The translations under genes and the position numbers were made by a program. From assembly GCF_030317115.1 (NCBI RefSeq), contig NZ_JASZYF010000010.1, positions 162,370 through 226,369 on the forward strand: DNA of 64,000 nt, written 5' to 3'. Below, piece by piece: positions 39,598 to 48,362 of the stretch. Source of the DNA: Variovorax gracilis. Its GTDB lineage: Bacteria > Pseudomonadota > Gammaproteobacteria > Burkholderiales > Burkholderiaceae_C. A model generated the notes under the pieces. It was not told the DNA's origin. It saw nothing but the letters and a program-made list of their open reading frames with translations, and did not search any database. Position 1 is the first letter of the stretch. Each line of letters begins with the position of its first letter.

Positions 39598-40356
39598 TCA
39601 GCGAAGAAACGCGTCGTACGCCGTCTTCAGGATCAGCGCGCCGACCACGACGATGAACACCTTGCGCACGAAGCCTGCGCCGTGCTTGATGGCCACCCGT
39701 GCCCCGATCACGCTGCCCGCCACGTTGGCCACCGCCATCACCAGCCCGTAGTGCCACAGCACGTGGCCCTTGAGCCCGAGCAGCAGCAAGGCGCCCAGGT
39801 TGGTCATGGTGTTGAGCAGCTTGGCCGAGGCGGCGGCATTGAGGAAGTCGTAGCCCAGCCAGCGCACGAACAGGAAGACGAAGAAGCTGCCCGTGCCGGG
39901 GCCGAAGAAGCCGTCGTACACGCCGAGCGCGAAGCCGATCGCGGCAGTGGCGATCAGCTCGGCATGGCCGCTGAAGCGCGGCGTGTGGTGGCGGCCCATA
40001 TCCTTGCGCGCGAGCGTGTAGAGCAGCAGCACCACGAGGATCACGGGCAGCAGCTTGCGCAGAAAATCGCCCGGGACGACCGTCACGGCCCACGCTCCGG
40101 TGATCGAGCCCGCGAAGGCGAGGGCGCCCGCCGGAAGCAGCGTGCGCCAGCGAAGGCCGACGCGATGGTGGAACTGCGCGGTGGCCGCCGCCGTGCCCCA
40201 GACCGAGGCGCTCTTGTTGGTGCCGAGCAACGTCGCGGGCGCCGTGCCGGGCAGCACGCTGAACAGCACCGGCACCAGGATCAGGCCGCCTCCCCCCACG
40301 ATTGAATCAACGAAGCCCGCGAACAGCGAGGCGAGGGTCAGCACCACGATTTCCAT
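39598..40356 (-). CDS. TSUP-family sulfite/anion exporter
   Basis: A 252-residue membrane protein (TauE/SafE family) with about eight helices. It starts MEIVVLTLASLFAGFVDSIV and has the family repeats GGGGLILVPVLFS and GVYDGFFGPGTGSFFVF. Members move sulfite, sulfoacetate or other organic anions across the inner membrane; the substrate is unknown here. It converges with mrdA; a palindrome GGCCCGG-CGG-CCGGGCC lies between. Confidence is high for the family. Confidence 0.9.
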   Translation of the reverse strand: MEIVVLTLASLFAGFVDSIVGGGGLILVPVLFSVLPGTAPATLLGTNKSASVWGTAAATAQFHHRVGLRWRTLLPAGALAFAGSITGAWAVTVVPGDFLRKLLPVILVVLLLYTLARKDMGRHHTPRFSGHAELIATAAIGFALGVYDGFFGPGTGSFFVFLFVRWLGYDFLNAAASAKLLNTMTNLGALLLLGLKGHVLWHYGLVMAVANVAGSVIGARVAIKHGAGFVRKVFIVVVGALILKTAYDAFLR

Positions 40357-40442
40357 GGGGCCGGATTGTCTCACCCGGTTTCGCTATCGATTTCGTAGCA
40401 ACGGAGTCAGCGCCCGTGTAGGCAGCAGGTACCAGATCGCCC

Positions 40443-40470
40443 AAAAGAAAAGGCGCCGACCAGCGGCGCC
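40443..40470 (-). terminator. Intrinsic terminator after the GMC oxidoreductase gene
   Basis: On the minus strand GGCGCCG (40470-40464) pairs with CGGCGCC (40458-40452) around a CTGGT loop, followed by TTTTCTTTT. It ends the transcript of the upstream minus-strand GMC gene, about 185 bases after its stop. A weaker hairpin GGCATC/GATGCC followed by TTTT on the plus strand lies at 40485-40507. The rest of the 299-base gap shows nothing coding. Confidence 0.65.
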
Positions 40471-40655
40471 TTGTTCAAAAAAACGGCATCTCGTCCGGAT
40501 GCCTTTTGTCGATTGTTCTGGTTCTGCTGAAGATGTCTCCTCGGTCCCCCGCGCTGCGGGGCAGGCCCGTTTGCGAGTGGCGTGACTTTAGTTCGGCGCA
40601 CCGTGCCAGTGCATCGGGGATTACCCGTCAGTGCAACAAATAGAAACGCGAAAAA

Positions 40656-42284
40656 TCAACGTGCCGCCTCGCGGACCCAGGCAGCGGCCTTCTCCGCCAT
40701 CATCAGCGTGGGGCTGTTGGTGTTGCCGCTGGTGATGGTGGGCATCGCGCCGGCATCGACCACGCGCAGCCCCGCGACCCCGCGAACGCGCAGGCGCGCA
40801 TCGAGCACCGCCATCGGGTCGTCGTCGCGGCCCATCTTCGTGGTGCCGACCGGATGGAAGATGGTGGTCGCGATGTCGCCGGCCAGGCGCGCGAGTTCGT
40901 CGTCGCTCTGGTACTGCACGCCGGGCTTCCATTCCTCGGGGCCGTATTTCGCGAGGGCGGGTTGGGCGGCAATCCTGCGCGTGACGCGCAGCGAATCGGC
41001 GGCGACCTTCCGGTCCTCGTCGGTGCTCAGGTAGTGGGGCGCGATGGCGGGCGCATCCTCGAAGCGGGGGCTCTTGATGTGCACGGTCCCGCGGCTGGTC
41101 GGATTGAGGTTGCACACGCTGGCCGTGAAGGCCGGAAAGCTGTGCAGCGGCTCGCCGAAGGCATCGAGCGAGAGCGGCTGCACGTGGTATTCGAGATTGG
41201 GCCACTCGTGCGCCGGCGAGCTGCGCGTGAAGGCGCCGAGTTGCGACGGCGCCATGCTCATCGGGCCGCTGCGCTTCAACAGGTACTCCATGCCGATCTT
41301 TGCCTTGCCGTAGAGCGAGGAGGCCAGCACGTTGAGCGTGGGTGCGTCCTTGATCTTGTAGACGGCGCGGATCTGGAGGTGGTCCTGCAGGTTGGCGCCC
41401 ACGCCCGGCGCGTCGAGCGCGACCTCGATGCCGTGCTGGCGCAACAGGTCGGCCGGCCCGATGCCGGAGAGTTGCAGGATCTGGGGTGAGCCGATGCTGC
41501 CGGCGCAGAGGATGACCTCGCGCGTGGCATGCGCCGCCACGGATTCGTGGCCGTCCCACACCTGCGCGCCGGTGCAGCGCCGGCTACCGTCGGCCTGCGT
41601 TTCGAGGATGAGGCGCGACACCTGGGCACCGGTCCACAGCTCGAAGTTCGGGCGGCCGTAGCAGGTCGGACGCAGGAAGGCCTTGGCCGTGTTCCAGCGC
41701 CAGCCGTTCTTCTGGTTGACCTGGAAATAGCCCACGCCCTCATTGCTGCCGCGGTTGAAGTCCGTGCTGTGGGGCACGCCCGCCTGCACGGCGGCTTCGG
41801 CGAAGGCATCGAGGATGTCCCAGCGCAGGCGCTGCTTTTCCACGCGCCACTCGCCGCCGGCACCGTGCAACTCGTCGGCGCCGAGGTAATAGTCCTCGTG
41901 CTTCTTGAAGGCGGGCAGCACGTTGTTCCACCGCCATTCGTCGTCGCCGGTGAGCTGCGCCCACCGGTCGTAGTCGCGCGACTGGCCGCGCATGTAGATC
42001 ATCCCGTTGATGCTCGACGAGCCGCCGAGCGTCTTGCCGCGCGGGTAGCGCAAGGTGCGGCCGTTCAGTCCGGCATCGGGCTCGGTGTTGTAGAGCCAGT
42101 CGGTGCGCGGATTGCCGATGCAGTAGAGATAGCCGACCGGGATATGGATCCAGTGGTAGTCGTCCTTGCGGCCGGCCTCGATCAGCAGCACGCGGCATTG
42201 CTTGTCGGCGCTCAGGCGATTGGCCATCAGGGCACCGGCGGTGCCGGCGCCGATCACGATGTAGTCGAAGGTGGTGTCGCTCAT
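40656..42284 (-). CDS. GMC-family FAD oxidoreductase (choline/alcohol dehydrogenase-like)
   Basis: A 542-residue flavoprotein. The N-terminal FAD motif is DYIVIGAGTAGALMANRLSA; then GRTLRYPRGKTLGGSSSING (GMC signature 1), REVILCAGSIGSPQILQLSG (GMC signature 2) and the C-terminal TIFHPVGTTKMG and TSGNTNSPTLMMAEKAA. Members oxidise alcohols such as choline, polyethylene glycol or other primary alcohols to aldehydes. The aldehyde dehydrogenase gene upstream is on the same strand but 184 bases away, so functional linkage is only possible. The start at 42284 (MSDTTFDYIVIG) fits the fold. Confidence 0.88.
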   Translation of the reverse strand: MSDTTFDYIVIGAGTAGALMANRLSADKQCRVLLIEAGRKDDYHWIHIPVGYLYCIGNPRTDWLYNTEPDAGLNGRTLRYPRGKTLGGSSSINGMIYMRGQSRDYDRWAQLTGDDEWRWNNVLPAFKKHEDYYLGADELHGAGGEWRVEKQRLRWDILDAFAEAAVQAGVPHSTDFNRGSNEGVGYFQVNQKNGWRWNTAKAFLRPTCYGRPNFELWTGAQVSRLILETQADGSRRCTGAQVWDGHESVAAHATREVILCAGSIGSPQILQLSGIGPADLLRQHGIEVALDAPGVGANLQDHLQIRAVYKIKDAPTLNVLASSLYGKAKIGMEYLLKRSGPMSMAPSQLGAFTRSSPAHEWPNLEYHVQPLSLDAFGEPLHSFPAFTASVCNLNPTSRGTVHIKSPRFEDAPAIAPHYLSTDEDRKVAADSLRVTRRIAAQPALAKYGPEEWKPGVQYQSDDELARLAGDIATTIFHPVGTTKMGRDDDPMAVLDARLRVRGVAGLRVVDAGAMPTITSGNTNSPTLMMAEKAAAWVREAAR

Positions 42285-42360
42285 TGCCGTTGGCTTGTCT
42301 CTGCTTGTTGTTGGTGAATGTCGCCCGCCAGTATGCGGCCGCCGCTGGCCCCCCGCGCCC

Positions 42361-42467
42361 GCCGCCACCCCCTGCGGCCGCCGCCGGGCCGCCCCAAGGC
42401 GAGCCGCGCCTCCCCCTCGGGGGGTGGCGAATTACACGCAGCGCAGCGAAGTGAAAAGCCGGGGGGC
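42361..42467 (-). repeat. Related intergenic repeat, copy E
   Basis: Read on the minus strand: AGCCCCCCGGCTTTTCACTT, CGCTGCGCTGCGTGTAATTC, CCCCCCGAGGGGG and GGCTCGCCTTGGGGCGGCCC. It shares the CCCCC-GGCT, CACTTC and CCCC-GGGG stem plan with copies A-C but is a different subtype. It lies between the mmsA and GMC genes. Similar segments are, to my knowledge, common in Comamonadaceae intergenic DNA. Confidence 0.6.
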
Positions 42468-42468
42468 T

Positions 42469-43986
42469 CTATTTAGCCGTGGGCATCACGAACTCGGCGC
42501 CCTTGCCGATGCTCTCCGGCCAGCGCTGCATGATCGACTTCTGCTTGGTGTAGAAGCGCACGCCCTCTTCGCCATAGGCATGCATGTCGCCGAAGAGGCT
42601 CTTCTTCCAACCCCCAAAGCCGTGCCACGCCATCGGCACCGGAATCGGTACGTTGATCCCGACCATGCCGACCTGGATGCGCCGCGAGAACTCGCGCGCC
42701 ACGTTGCCGTCGCGCGTGAAGCAGGAGACGCCGTTGCCGAACTCGTGCGCGTTGATCAGGTCCACCGCTTCCTTCAGGTCGTGCACCCGCACGCACGAGA
42801 GCACCGGGCCGAAGATCTCTTCCTTGTAGATGCGCATGTCGGGCGTGACGTGGTCGAACAACGTGCCGCCCATCCAGAAGCCTTCCTCGCAACCTTCGCC
42901 CGCGCTCTTGCCTTCGAAGCCGCGTCCGTCCACGACCAGCCTGGCGCCTTCCTTCTCGCCTTGCGCGATGTAGCCGGTGATGCGCTCGTGCGCCGCGCGC
43001 GTGACGATCGGGCCCATCTCGGCGTCCAGCTCGGTGCCGTTCTTGATCTTGAGCGCCTTCGCGCGCTCCGCCAGCAGCGGCAGCACCTTGTCGGCCGCGT
43101 CGCCCACGAGCACCGCGACGCTGATCGCCATGCAACGCTCGCCGGCCGAGCCGTAGCCGGAGCCGATCAGTGCGTCCACCGTCTGGTCGATGTCGGCGTC
43201 GGGCATCACCACCATGTGGTTCTTGGCGCCGCCGAGCGCCTGCACGCGCTTGCCGTGGCGCGCGCCGGTCTCGTAGATGTAGTTGGCGATCGGCGTCGAG
43301 CCGACGAAGCTGATGGCCTTGACGTCCGGGTGCTCCAGCAGCGCGTCGACGGCTTCCTTGTCGCCCTGAACGACGTTGAACACGCCGTCGGGCAGGCCGG
43401 CTTCCTTGAGCAGCTCGGCCATGCGCAGCGAGGGGCTCGGGTCGGTCGGGCTGGGCTTGAGCACGAAGGTGTTGCCCGCCGCGATCGCGACCGGGAACAT
43501 CCACATCGGCACCATCACCGGGAAGTTGAAGGGCGTGATGCCCGCCACCACGCCGAGCGGCTGGCGCAGCGTCCAGTTGTCGATGCCGGTGGAGACCTGG
43601 TCGGTGTAGTCGCCCTTCAGCAATTGGGGGATGCCGCAGGCGAACTCGACGATGTCGATGCCGCGCGTGACCTCGCCTTGCGCGTCGGTGAAGACCTTGC
43701 CGTGCTCGGCAGTGATCAGGTGCGCCAGCTCGTCACGGTGCTTGTTCAGCAGTTCGAGGAACTTGAACATCACGCGCGCGCGGCGGATCGGCGGGGTGTC
43801 GGCCCAGGCGGGGAATGCGGCCTGCGCGGCGGCGACCGCCGCGTCGATGTCGGCTCGGTTGGCGAGCGCCACGCTGCCGGTCGCGGCGCCGGTGGCCGGA
43901 TTGAACACATCCTGGGCGCGCGAGGATTTCGGGGCGGCGACGCGGCCGCCGATGTAGTGGTGGATCGGGGTCTTGCTCATCTGCAT
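42469..43986 (-). CDS. mmsA: CoA-acylating methylmalonate-semialdehyde dehydrogenase
   Basis: A 505-residue ALDH-fold enzyme converting methylmalonate or malonate semialdehyde to propionyl- or acetyl-CoA, in valine, beta-alanine or inositol breakdown. Landmarks are ITPFNFPVMVPMWMFPVAIA, GNTFVLKPSPTDPS and nucleophile Cys285 in GERCMAISV with the neighbouring Arg284. The usual ALDH base Glu is replaced in LGGAKNHMVV, the mark of the CoA-dependent MMSDH subgroup. An internal start two codons later (MSKTPIHHY) is possible. Divergent from the Mla-type operon across 188 bases. Confidence 0.93.
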   Translation of the reverse strand: MQMSKTPIHHYIGGRVAAPKSSRAQDVFNPATGAATGSVALANRADIDAAVAAAQAAFPAWADTPPIRRARVMFKFLELLNKHRDELAHLITAEHGKVFTDAQGEVTRGIDIVEFACGIPQLLKGDYTDQVSTGIDNWTLRQPLGVVAGITPFNFPVMVPMWMFPVAIAAGNTFVLKPSPTDPSPSLRMAELLKEAGLPDGVFNVVQGDKEAVDALLEHPDVKAISFVGSTPIANYIYETGARHGKRVQALGGAKNHMVVMPDADIDQTVDALIGSGYGSAGERCMAISVAVLVGDAADKVLPLLAERAKALKIKNGTELDAEMGPIVTRAAHERITGYIAQGEKEGARLVVDGRGFEGKSAGEGCEEGFWMGGTLFDHVTPDMRIYKEEIFGPVLSCVRVHDLKEAVDLINAHEFGNGVSCFTRDGNVAREFSRRIQVGMVGINVPIPVPMAWHGFGGWKKSLFGDMHAYGEEGVRFYTKQKSIMQRWPESIGKGAEFVMPTAK

Positions 43987-44174
43987 GGCGTTCTCCTGCC
44001 GGCGCGGAGGCCGGCTGATTGCTGAAAGGGTGTGGGTTCGGCGCAGCCGGACATTGTGGCAAACGGCCGAGCGTTGCGCGAACGCCTACGCCGATGGGGG
44101 TGGATCGGGAGGCTCGGCGCAGACGCACCCGGTTACGATGTTGCGTCCTTCGCCGCCGCACCCCACTCCGCTCC

Positions 44175-45344
44175 ATGCCCATCGACCCGCCATCGCCCGC
44201 CACCGCGCCCGACGCGGCCAGCGTGCAGCCGCGCGTCGAGGAGCACGACCACGAAGGCGCCCACTGGGCCATCGCGAGCGGCCGCTGGACCGCGCTGGCG
44301 ATGTCATCGCCCAGCGCCTGGGAGTCCGTCTCGCAGGACCTCGAGTGCGTCCCCGCGCAGGACGATCGGCGCTGGGACTTGCGGCCCATCGAGCAGCTCG
44401 ATCACATCGGTGCCCAGCTGCTCTGGAACCACTGGCAGAAGGCCTGGCCGCCGCACCTCGAAATGGATTCGCAGCACAAGGCCGTGCTCGACCAGGTTGC
44501 GCTCTATACCTGCACGGCGCCTGTGGATACGGGACCGACGCTGGCGGACCGCTTCAAGGCGTTCGTGCACAACGGGCCGCGCATGATGTTCGTGGCGCGC
44601 GACTTCCTCCGCCTCATCGGCCAGCTCACCCTCGATGTCGGCAAGCTGATCCGCGCGCCGCACCGCGGCCCGTGGCGCGACTTCTCGGGCCAGCTCTACC
44701 AGTTCGGGACGACGGCGCTGCCCATCACGGCTCTGGTGGGATTGCTCATCGGCATCGTGCTGGCCTACCTGACGTCCCAGCAGTTGCGGCAGTACGGCGC
44801 CGAGACCTTCATCGTCAACATCCTCGGCCTCTCGCTGATCCGCGAGCTGGGGCCGGTGCTGGCGGCGGTGCTCATCGCCGGGCGCTCCGGCTCGGCCATC
44901 ACGGCGCAGATCGGCGTGATGCGCGTGACCGAGGAACTCGACGCCATGCGCGTGATGGGTATCCCGCACGGCTTCCGGCTGGTGATGCCGCGGGTGCTGG
45001 CGCTGGCCATCGCCATGCCGTTGATCAGCATGTGGACCTCGATGGCGGCATTGTTCGGCGGCATGATCGCGGCCGACCTGTCGCTCGACATCTCGCCGTC
45101 GTACTTTCTCTCGGCCCTGCCGCGCGCGGTGCCGCTGTCGAACCTCTGGCTGGCGATGTCGAAGTCGGCGGTGTTCGGCATCCTGATCGCGCTGATCGGC
45201 TGCTACTTCGGCATGAAGGTGAAGCCCAACACGGAGAGCCTCGGCCGCGGCACCACGTCCTCGGTCGTGACCTCCATCACCATCGTGATCCTGGTCGACG
45301 CATTGTTCGCCGTGCTGTTCAGGGGCGTGGGATTGCGCGCATGA
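44175..45344 (+). CDS. MlaE-family permease with N-terminal STAS-like domain
   Basis: A 389-residue inner-membrane protein. Residues about 30-100 look like a STAS domain (SGRWTALAMSS, WDLRPIEQLDHIGAQLLWNH); residues about 130-385 are the MlaE/YrbE permease with ALPITALVGLLIGIVLAYLT, ELGPVLAAVLIAGRSGSAIT and EELDAMRVMGIPHGFRLVMP. In the Mla system the permease moves phospholipids between membranes together with MlaF and MlaD. In E. coli the STAS function is a separate protein (MlaB), so fusion here is a useful difference. First gene of a four-gene operon; the stop overlaps the ATPase start. Confidence 0.88.
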   Translation: MPIDPPSPATAPDAASVQPRVEEHDHEGAHWAIASGRWTALAMSSPSAWESVSQDLECVPAQDDRRWDLRPIEQLDHIGAQLLWNHWQKAWPPHLEMDSQHKAVLDQVALYTCTAPVDTGPTLADRFKAFVHNGPRMMFVARDFLRLIGQLTLDVGKLIRAPHRGPWRDFSGQLYQFGTTALPITALVGLLIGIVLAYLTSQQLRQYGAETFIVNILGLSLIRELGPVLAAVLIAGRSGSAITAQIGVMRVTEELDAMRVMGIPHGFRLVMPRVLALAIAMPLISMWTSMAALFGGMIAADLSLDISPSYFLSALPRAVPLSNLWLAMSKSAVFGILIALIGCYFGMKVKPNTESLGRGTTSSVVTSITIVILVDALFAVLFRGVGLRA

Positions 45345-46198
45345 CTGATACGCCGAACGACAACGATGCGAAGAGCGTCGTGGAAATCCGCAAGCTCTGG
45401 ACCGTGTTCAAGTCGCCCGACGGCGACCAGGTGGTGCATCGCGATCTCGACCTGACGATCATGCGCGGCGAGGTGCTCTCGCTCGTGGGAGGTTCCGGTA
45501 CCGGCAAGACCGTGCTGCTGCGCCAGATCCTCGGGCTGGAGCATCCGACGAAGGGCCAGGTCAGCGTGCTGGGCCGGCCGCCGGGTCAACTCAGCGCGAT
45601 GGGGGCGGCCAACGTCGGCATGCTGTTCCAGCATGGTGCGCTGTTTTCCGCCTTCAGCGTGCTCGACAACATCGCCTTCCCGTTGCGGGAACTCAAGCTG
45701 CTGCCGGACGACCTGATTCGCGATGCCGCGCTGGTCAAGCTGCAGATGGTCGGGCTGAGTCCGCAGCAGGCGACCAAGAGCCCGTCGGACCTGTCGGGCG
45801 GGATGATCAAGCGCGTGGCGCTGGCGCGGGCGCTGATCATGGACCCGCCGCTGCTGCTGCTCGACGAGCCCACCGCCGGCCTGGACCCCGAAAGCGCCGA
45901 CGGCTTCTGCGACCTGCTGCGCGGCCTGCACCGCGAGCTCGGCCTCACGGTGGTGATGGTCACGCACGACCTCGACACCTTGTTCGACCTGAGCACCCGC
46001 ATCGCGGTGCTGGCCGATCAGAGGGTCATCGTCGCCGGGACGGCGCGCGACGTGATCGCGTACCCGCATCCGTTCATCCACGAGTACTTTCTCGGCGGCC
46101 GTGGCCAGCGTGCCATGGAAGCCCTGCATGACGGGTCGGCGCCCGTGGCCCTCGCAGGACGGCCATCCGGCAGCCAGACCCCATCAACTGAAAGGTAG
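45341..46198 (+). CDS. MlaF-family ABC ATPase
   Basis: A 285-residue ATPase. Walker A is GGSGTGKTV, Q-loop MLFQHGALFSAFSV, signature LSGGMIKRVALARAL (the GGM form typical of MlaF), Walker B LLLLDEPTAGLDP and switch VMVTHDLDTLF. It powers the lipid transporter with the permease encoded immediately upstream (ATGA overlap). The C-terminal tail is short and variable. Confidence is high. Confidence 0.92.
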   Translation: MTDTPNDNDAKSVVEIRKLWTVFKSPDGDQVVHRDLDLTIMRGEVLSLVGGSGTGKTVLLRQILGLEHPTKGQVSVLGRPPGQLSAMGAANVGMLFQHGALFSAFSVLDNIAFPLRELKLLPDDLIRDAALVKLQMVGLSPQQATKSPSDLSGGMIKRVALARALIMDPPLLLLDEPTAGLDPESADGFCDLLRGLHRELGLTVVMVTHDLDTLFDLSTRIAVLADQRVIVAGTARDVIAYPHPFIHEYFLGGRGQRAMEALHDGSAPVALAGRPSGSQTPSTER

Positions 46199-46203
46199 AT
46201 GCC

Positions 46204-47181
46204 ATGGAAAACAAGGCCCACGCCCTCGCAGCCGGCGCCTTCGTGCTCGGCCTGATCGCCGTGCTCATCGCGCTGGTCGTCTGGCTCACGCGCGACAACA
46301 CCGTGCGCAACCTCTATGAACTCTCCACGCGCGATGCAGTCAGTGGCCTGCAGCCGCAGGCGATGGTTCGCTACCGCGGGATCGCCGTCGGCAAGGTCGC
46401 CTCGATCGACTTCGACCCCAAGGTGAAAGGCAACGTGCGCGTGCGCATCACGGTCGACGAGCGCGTGCCGCTCACGACCTCGACCTTCGCGACGCTCAGC
46501 TACCAAGGCGTGACGGGTCTGGCCTTCATCGCGCTCGACGACAAGGGCGAATCGCAGGTGGCGCTGGTTCCCGACAACGACGAGCCGCCGCGCATCCCGC
46601 TCAAGCCCTCGCTGCTCGCGCAACTGCAGGATCGCGGCGAGGCGATCATCGGCAAGGTCGAGGAGGCGACCCGGCGCGTCAACACGCTGCTGGGCGACGA
46701 CAACCAGAAGCGCATCGCCGACGCGCTGGAGAGCATCTCGCTGGCCGCGGCCAGCGCCAACCAGCTCACGCAGTCGCTGGACAACACGGTCAAGACGGGG
46801 CTCAACCCGGCGCTGAAGGCCCTGCCGCCGCTGGTGGACAGGACCAAGGACACGATGGTGACCGTCAAGGCCGCCGCCTCCGACGTCTCCCGCGTGGCGA
46901 ACAATCTCAACACCACCGTCGGCCGTCTCAACGCCGCGGACGGGCCGATCGAACGGTTGGGGGACGGCACCAAGGCGCTTTCGCAGGCTGTCGCGTCTTT
47001 CAACAATGCGACGCTGCCGCGCGTGAATCGCGTGGCGGACGACACGTCCCGCGCCGTACGCCGGCTCGGGCGTGCGGCCGATGGCATCAACGACAACCCG
47101 CAATCGCTGCTGTTCGGCAACGGCGGGACCGTCGCGGGCCCGGGTGAGCCCGGCTTCTCCGCACCGGCCGCTCGTCCTTGA
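46204..47181 (+). CDS. MlaD/MCE-domain lipid-binding protein
   Basis: A 325-residue periplasmic protein. One N-terminal helix (AAGAFVLGLIAVLIALVVWL) anchors it to the inner membrane; the MCE domain follows (about 40-120: LYELSTRDAVSGLQPQAMVR, YRGIAVGKVASIDFDP), then a long helical region with asparagine- and alanine-rich heptads (about 150-290). MCE proteins form hexameric lipid channels. It follows the ATPase gene by 5 bases. It is longer than E. coli MlaD (about 183) and closer to the long-tailed MCE proteins of beta-proteobacteria. Confidence 0.9.
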   Translation: MENKAHALAAGAFVLGLIAVLIALVVWLTRDNTVRNLYELSTRDAVSGLQPQAMVRYRGIAVGKVASIDFDPKVKGNVRVRITVDERVPLTTSTFATLSYQGVTGLAFIALDDKGESQVALVPDNDEPPRIPLKPSLLAQLQDRGEAIIGKVEEATRRVNTLLGDDNQKRIADALESISLAAASANQLTQSLDNTVKTGLNPALKALPPLVDRTKDTMVTVKAAASDVSRVANNLNTTVGRLNAADGPIERLGDGTKALSQAVASFNNATLPRVNRVADDTSRAVRRLGRAADGINDNPQSLLFGNGGTVAGPGEPGFSAPAARP

Positions 47182-47192
47182 AGGTCAAGACC

Positions 47193-47873
47193 ATGAACGA
47201 CGCATTGAAGAAGTTCGCTACCGCCGTGCCATGGGCGCGGCTCCCCGGCCTCGGAGCGATGACGGTGCTGCTGTTGGCGACGGGCTGCGGCGCGCTGCCC
47301 GACAAGCCGGCCCGCGCCACGCTCTATGACTTCGGGCCCGGCACTGTGTCCGGTGCGCCGGCTTCGACCGCCGCCAAGACTGCGCTGCCGCCGATCGCGC
47401 TCGCCGAGATCGACGCCACCTCCCGGCTGGACGGCACGCAGATGCTCTACCGCCTCGGCTATGCCGACGCCAATGAATTGCGGCCCTATGGGCAGTCGCG
47501 CTGGAGCCAGGCGCCGGCGCAACTGCTGCGCCAGCGCGTGCGCGAGGCGCTCGCCGTCGGCCACACGGTGCTGGGTCCCGAGGAGAGCGCCACCATCGCG
47601 CGCACCGAAGGCCGCGTGCCGGACACGCTGCGCATCTCGCTGGAAGAGTTCAGCCAATTCTTCGAATCGCCGACAAGCAGCGTGGGGCTGGTGCGCATCA
47701 GCGCCACGCTGATTCGCAGCAATCCCGGCGGCGACCGCGTGATGGCGCAGCGCACCTTCACCGCACAGCGTCCCGCACCGAGCAACGATGCGCCGGGCGG
47801 CGTGAAGGCGCTCGTGGCTGCCAGCGATGCGGTCGCGGCCGAGTTGGTCGCGTGGGTAGACCAGACCCGCTGA
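47193..47873 (+). CDS. ABC-type transport auxiliary lipoprotein (PqiC/DUF330-like)
   Basis: About 226 residues with a lipobox LLATGC near residue 30, so it is a lipoprotein, probably in the outer membrane. The body resembles the auxiliary lipoprotein family that accompanies MCE transporters (ATLYDFGPG, QMLYRLGYADANELRPYGQS, SRWSQAPAQLLRQRVREAL). Start ATG 47193 is favoured by an AAGG ribosome site 8 bases upstream; a TTG at 47178 overlapping the MCE gene stop is an alternative. It probably docks the MCE channel to the outer membrane. Confidence 0.85.
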   Translation: MNDALKKFATAVPWARLPGLGAMTVLLLATGCGALPDKPARATLYDFGPGTVSGAPASTAAKTALPPIALAEIDATSRLDGTQMLYRLGYADANELRPYGQSRWSQAPAQLLRQRVREALAVGHTVLGPEESATIARTEGRVPDTLRISLEEFSQFFESPTSSVGLVRISATLIRSNPGGDRVMAQRTFTAQRPAPSNDAPGGVKALVAASDAVAAELVAWVDQTR

Positions 47874-47888
47874 CGCACGGCCGACCGC

Positions 47889-48353
47889 ATGCAACGCATC
47901 GGCCTGATCTCCGACACGCACGGGCTGCTCCGGCCCGAAGCGCTGGCTTTCCTGCAGGGCTGCGACCACATCGTCCATGGCGGCGATATCGGCTCGCAAC
48001 GCATCCTCGATGACCTCGCCGCCATTGCGCCGGTGAGCGCCGTACGTGGCAACAACGACGCCGCGCCGTGGGCGGAGGCGGTGCCGGACACGGCCTTGAT
48101 CGAAGTCGGTGGGCTGCGCCTCTACGCCATCCATGACCTGGCGGACCTGCGCATCGACCCGGCCGCCGAAGGCGTTCGCGTCGTGGTGTCCGGGCATTCG
48201 CATCGGCCGTTGGCGCAGATGCGCGGCGACGTGCTCTACATCAATCCGGGAAGCGCGGGGCCGAGACGTTTCCGCCTGCCCATCGCCGTGGCCGAACTCC
48301 TGCTGGACGGCGCCACCGTCACGCCGCGTCTCGTCGAACTGACGGTGGCGTAG
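47889..48353 (+). CDS. YfcE/MJ0936-type metallophosphoesterase
   Basis: A 154-residue phosphodiesterase with the metal-site blocks ISDTHG (residues 7-12), VHGGDIGS, AVRGNNDA and VVSGHSHRPL. Members hydrolyse small phosphodiesters in vitro; the natural substrate is uncertain. It starts 15 bases after the lipoprotein gene and may be cotranscribed with the lipid transporter. It converges with the marC gene with 9 bases between them. Confidence is high for the family. Confidence 0.9.
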   Translation: MQRIGLISDTHGLLRPEALAFLQGCDHIVHGGDIGSQRILDDLAAIAPVSAVRGNNDAAPWAEAVPDTALIEVGGLRLYAIHDLADLRIDPAAEGVRVVVSGHSHRPLAQMRGDVLYINPGSAGPRRFRLPIAVAELLLDGATVTPRLVELTVA

Positions 48354-48362
48354 GGCGCTCGA

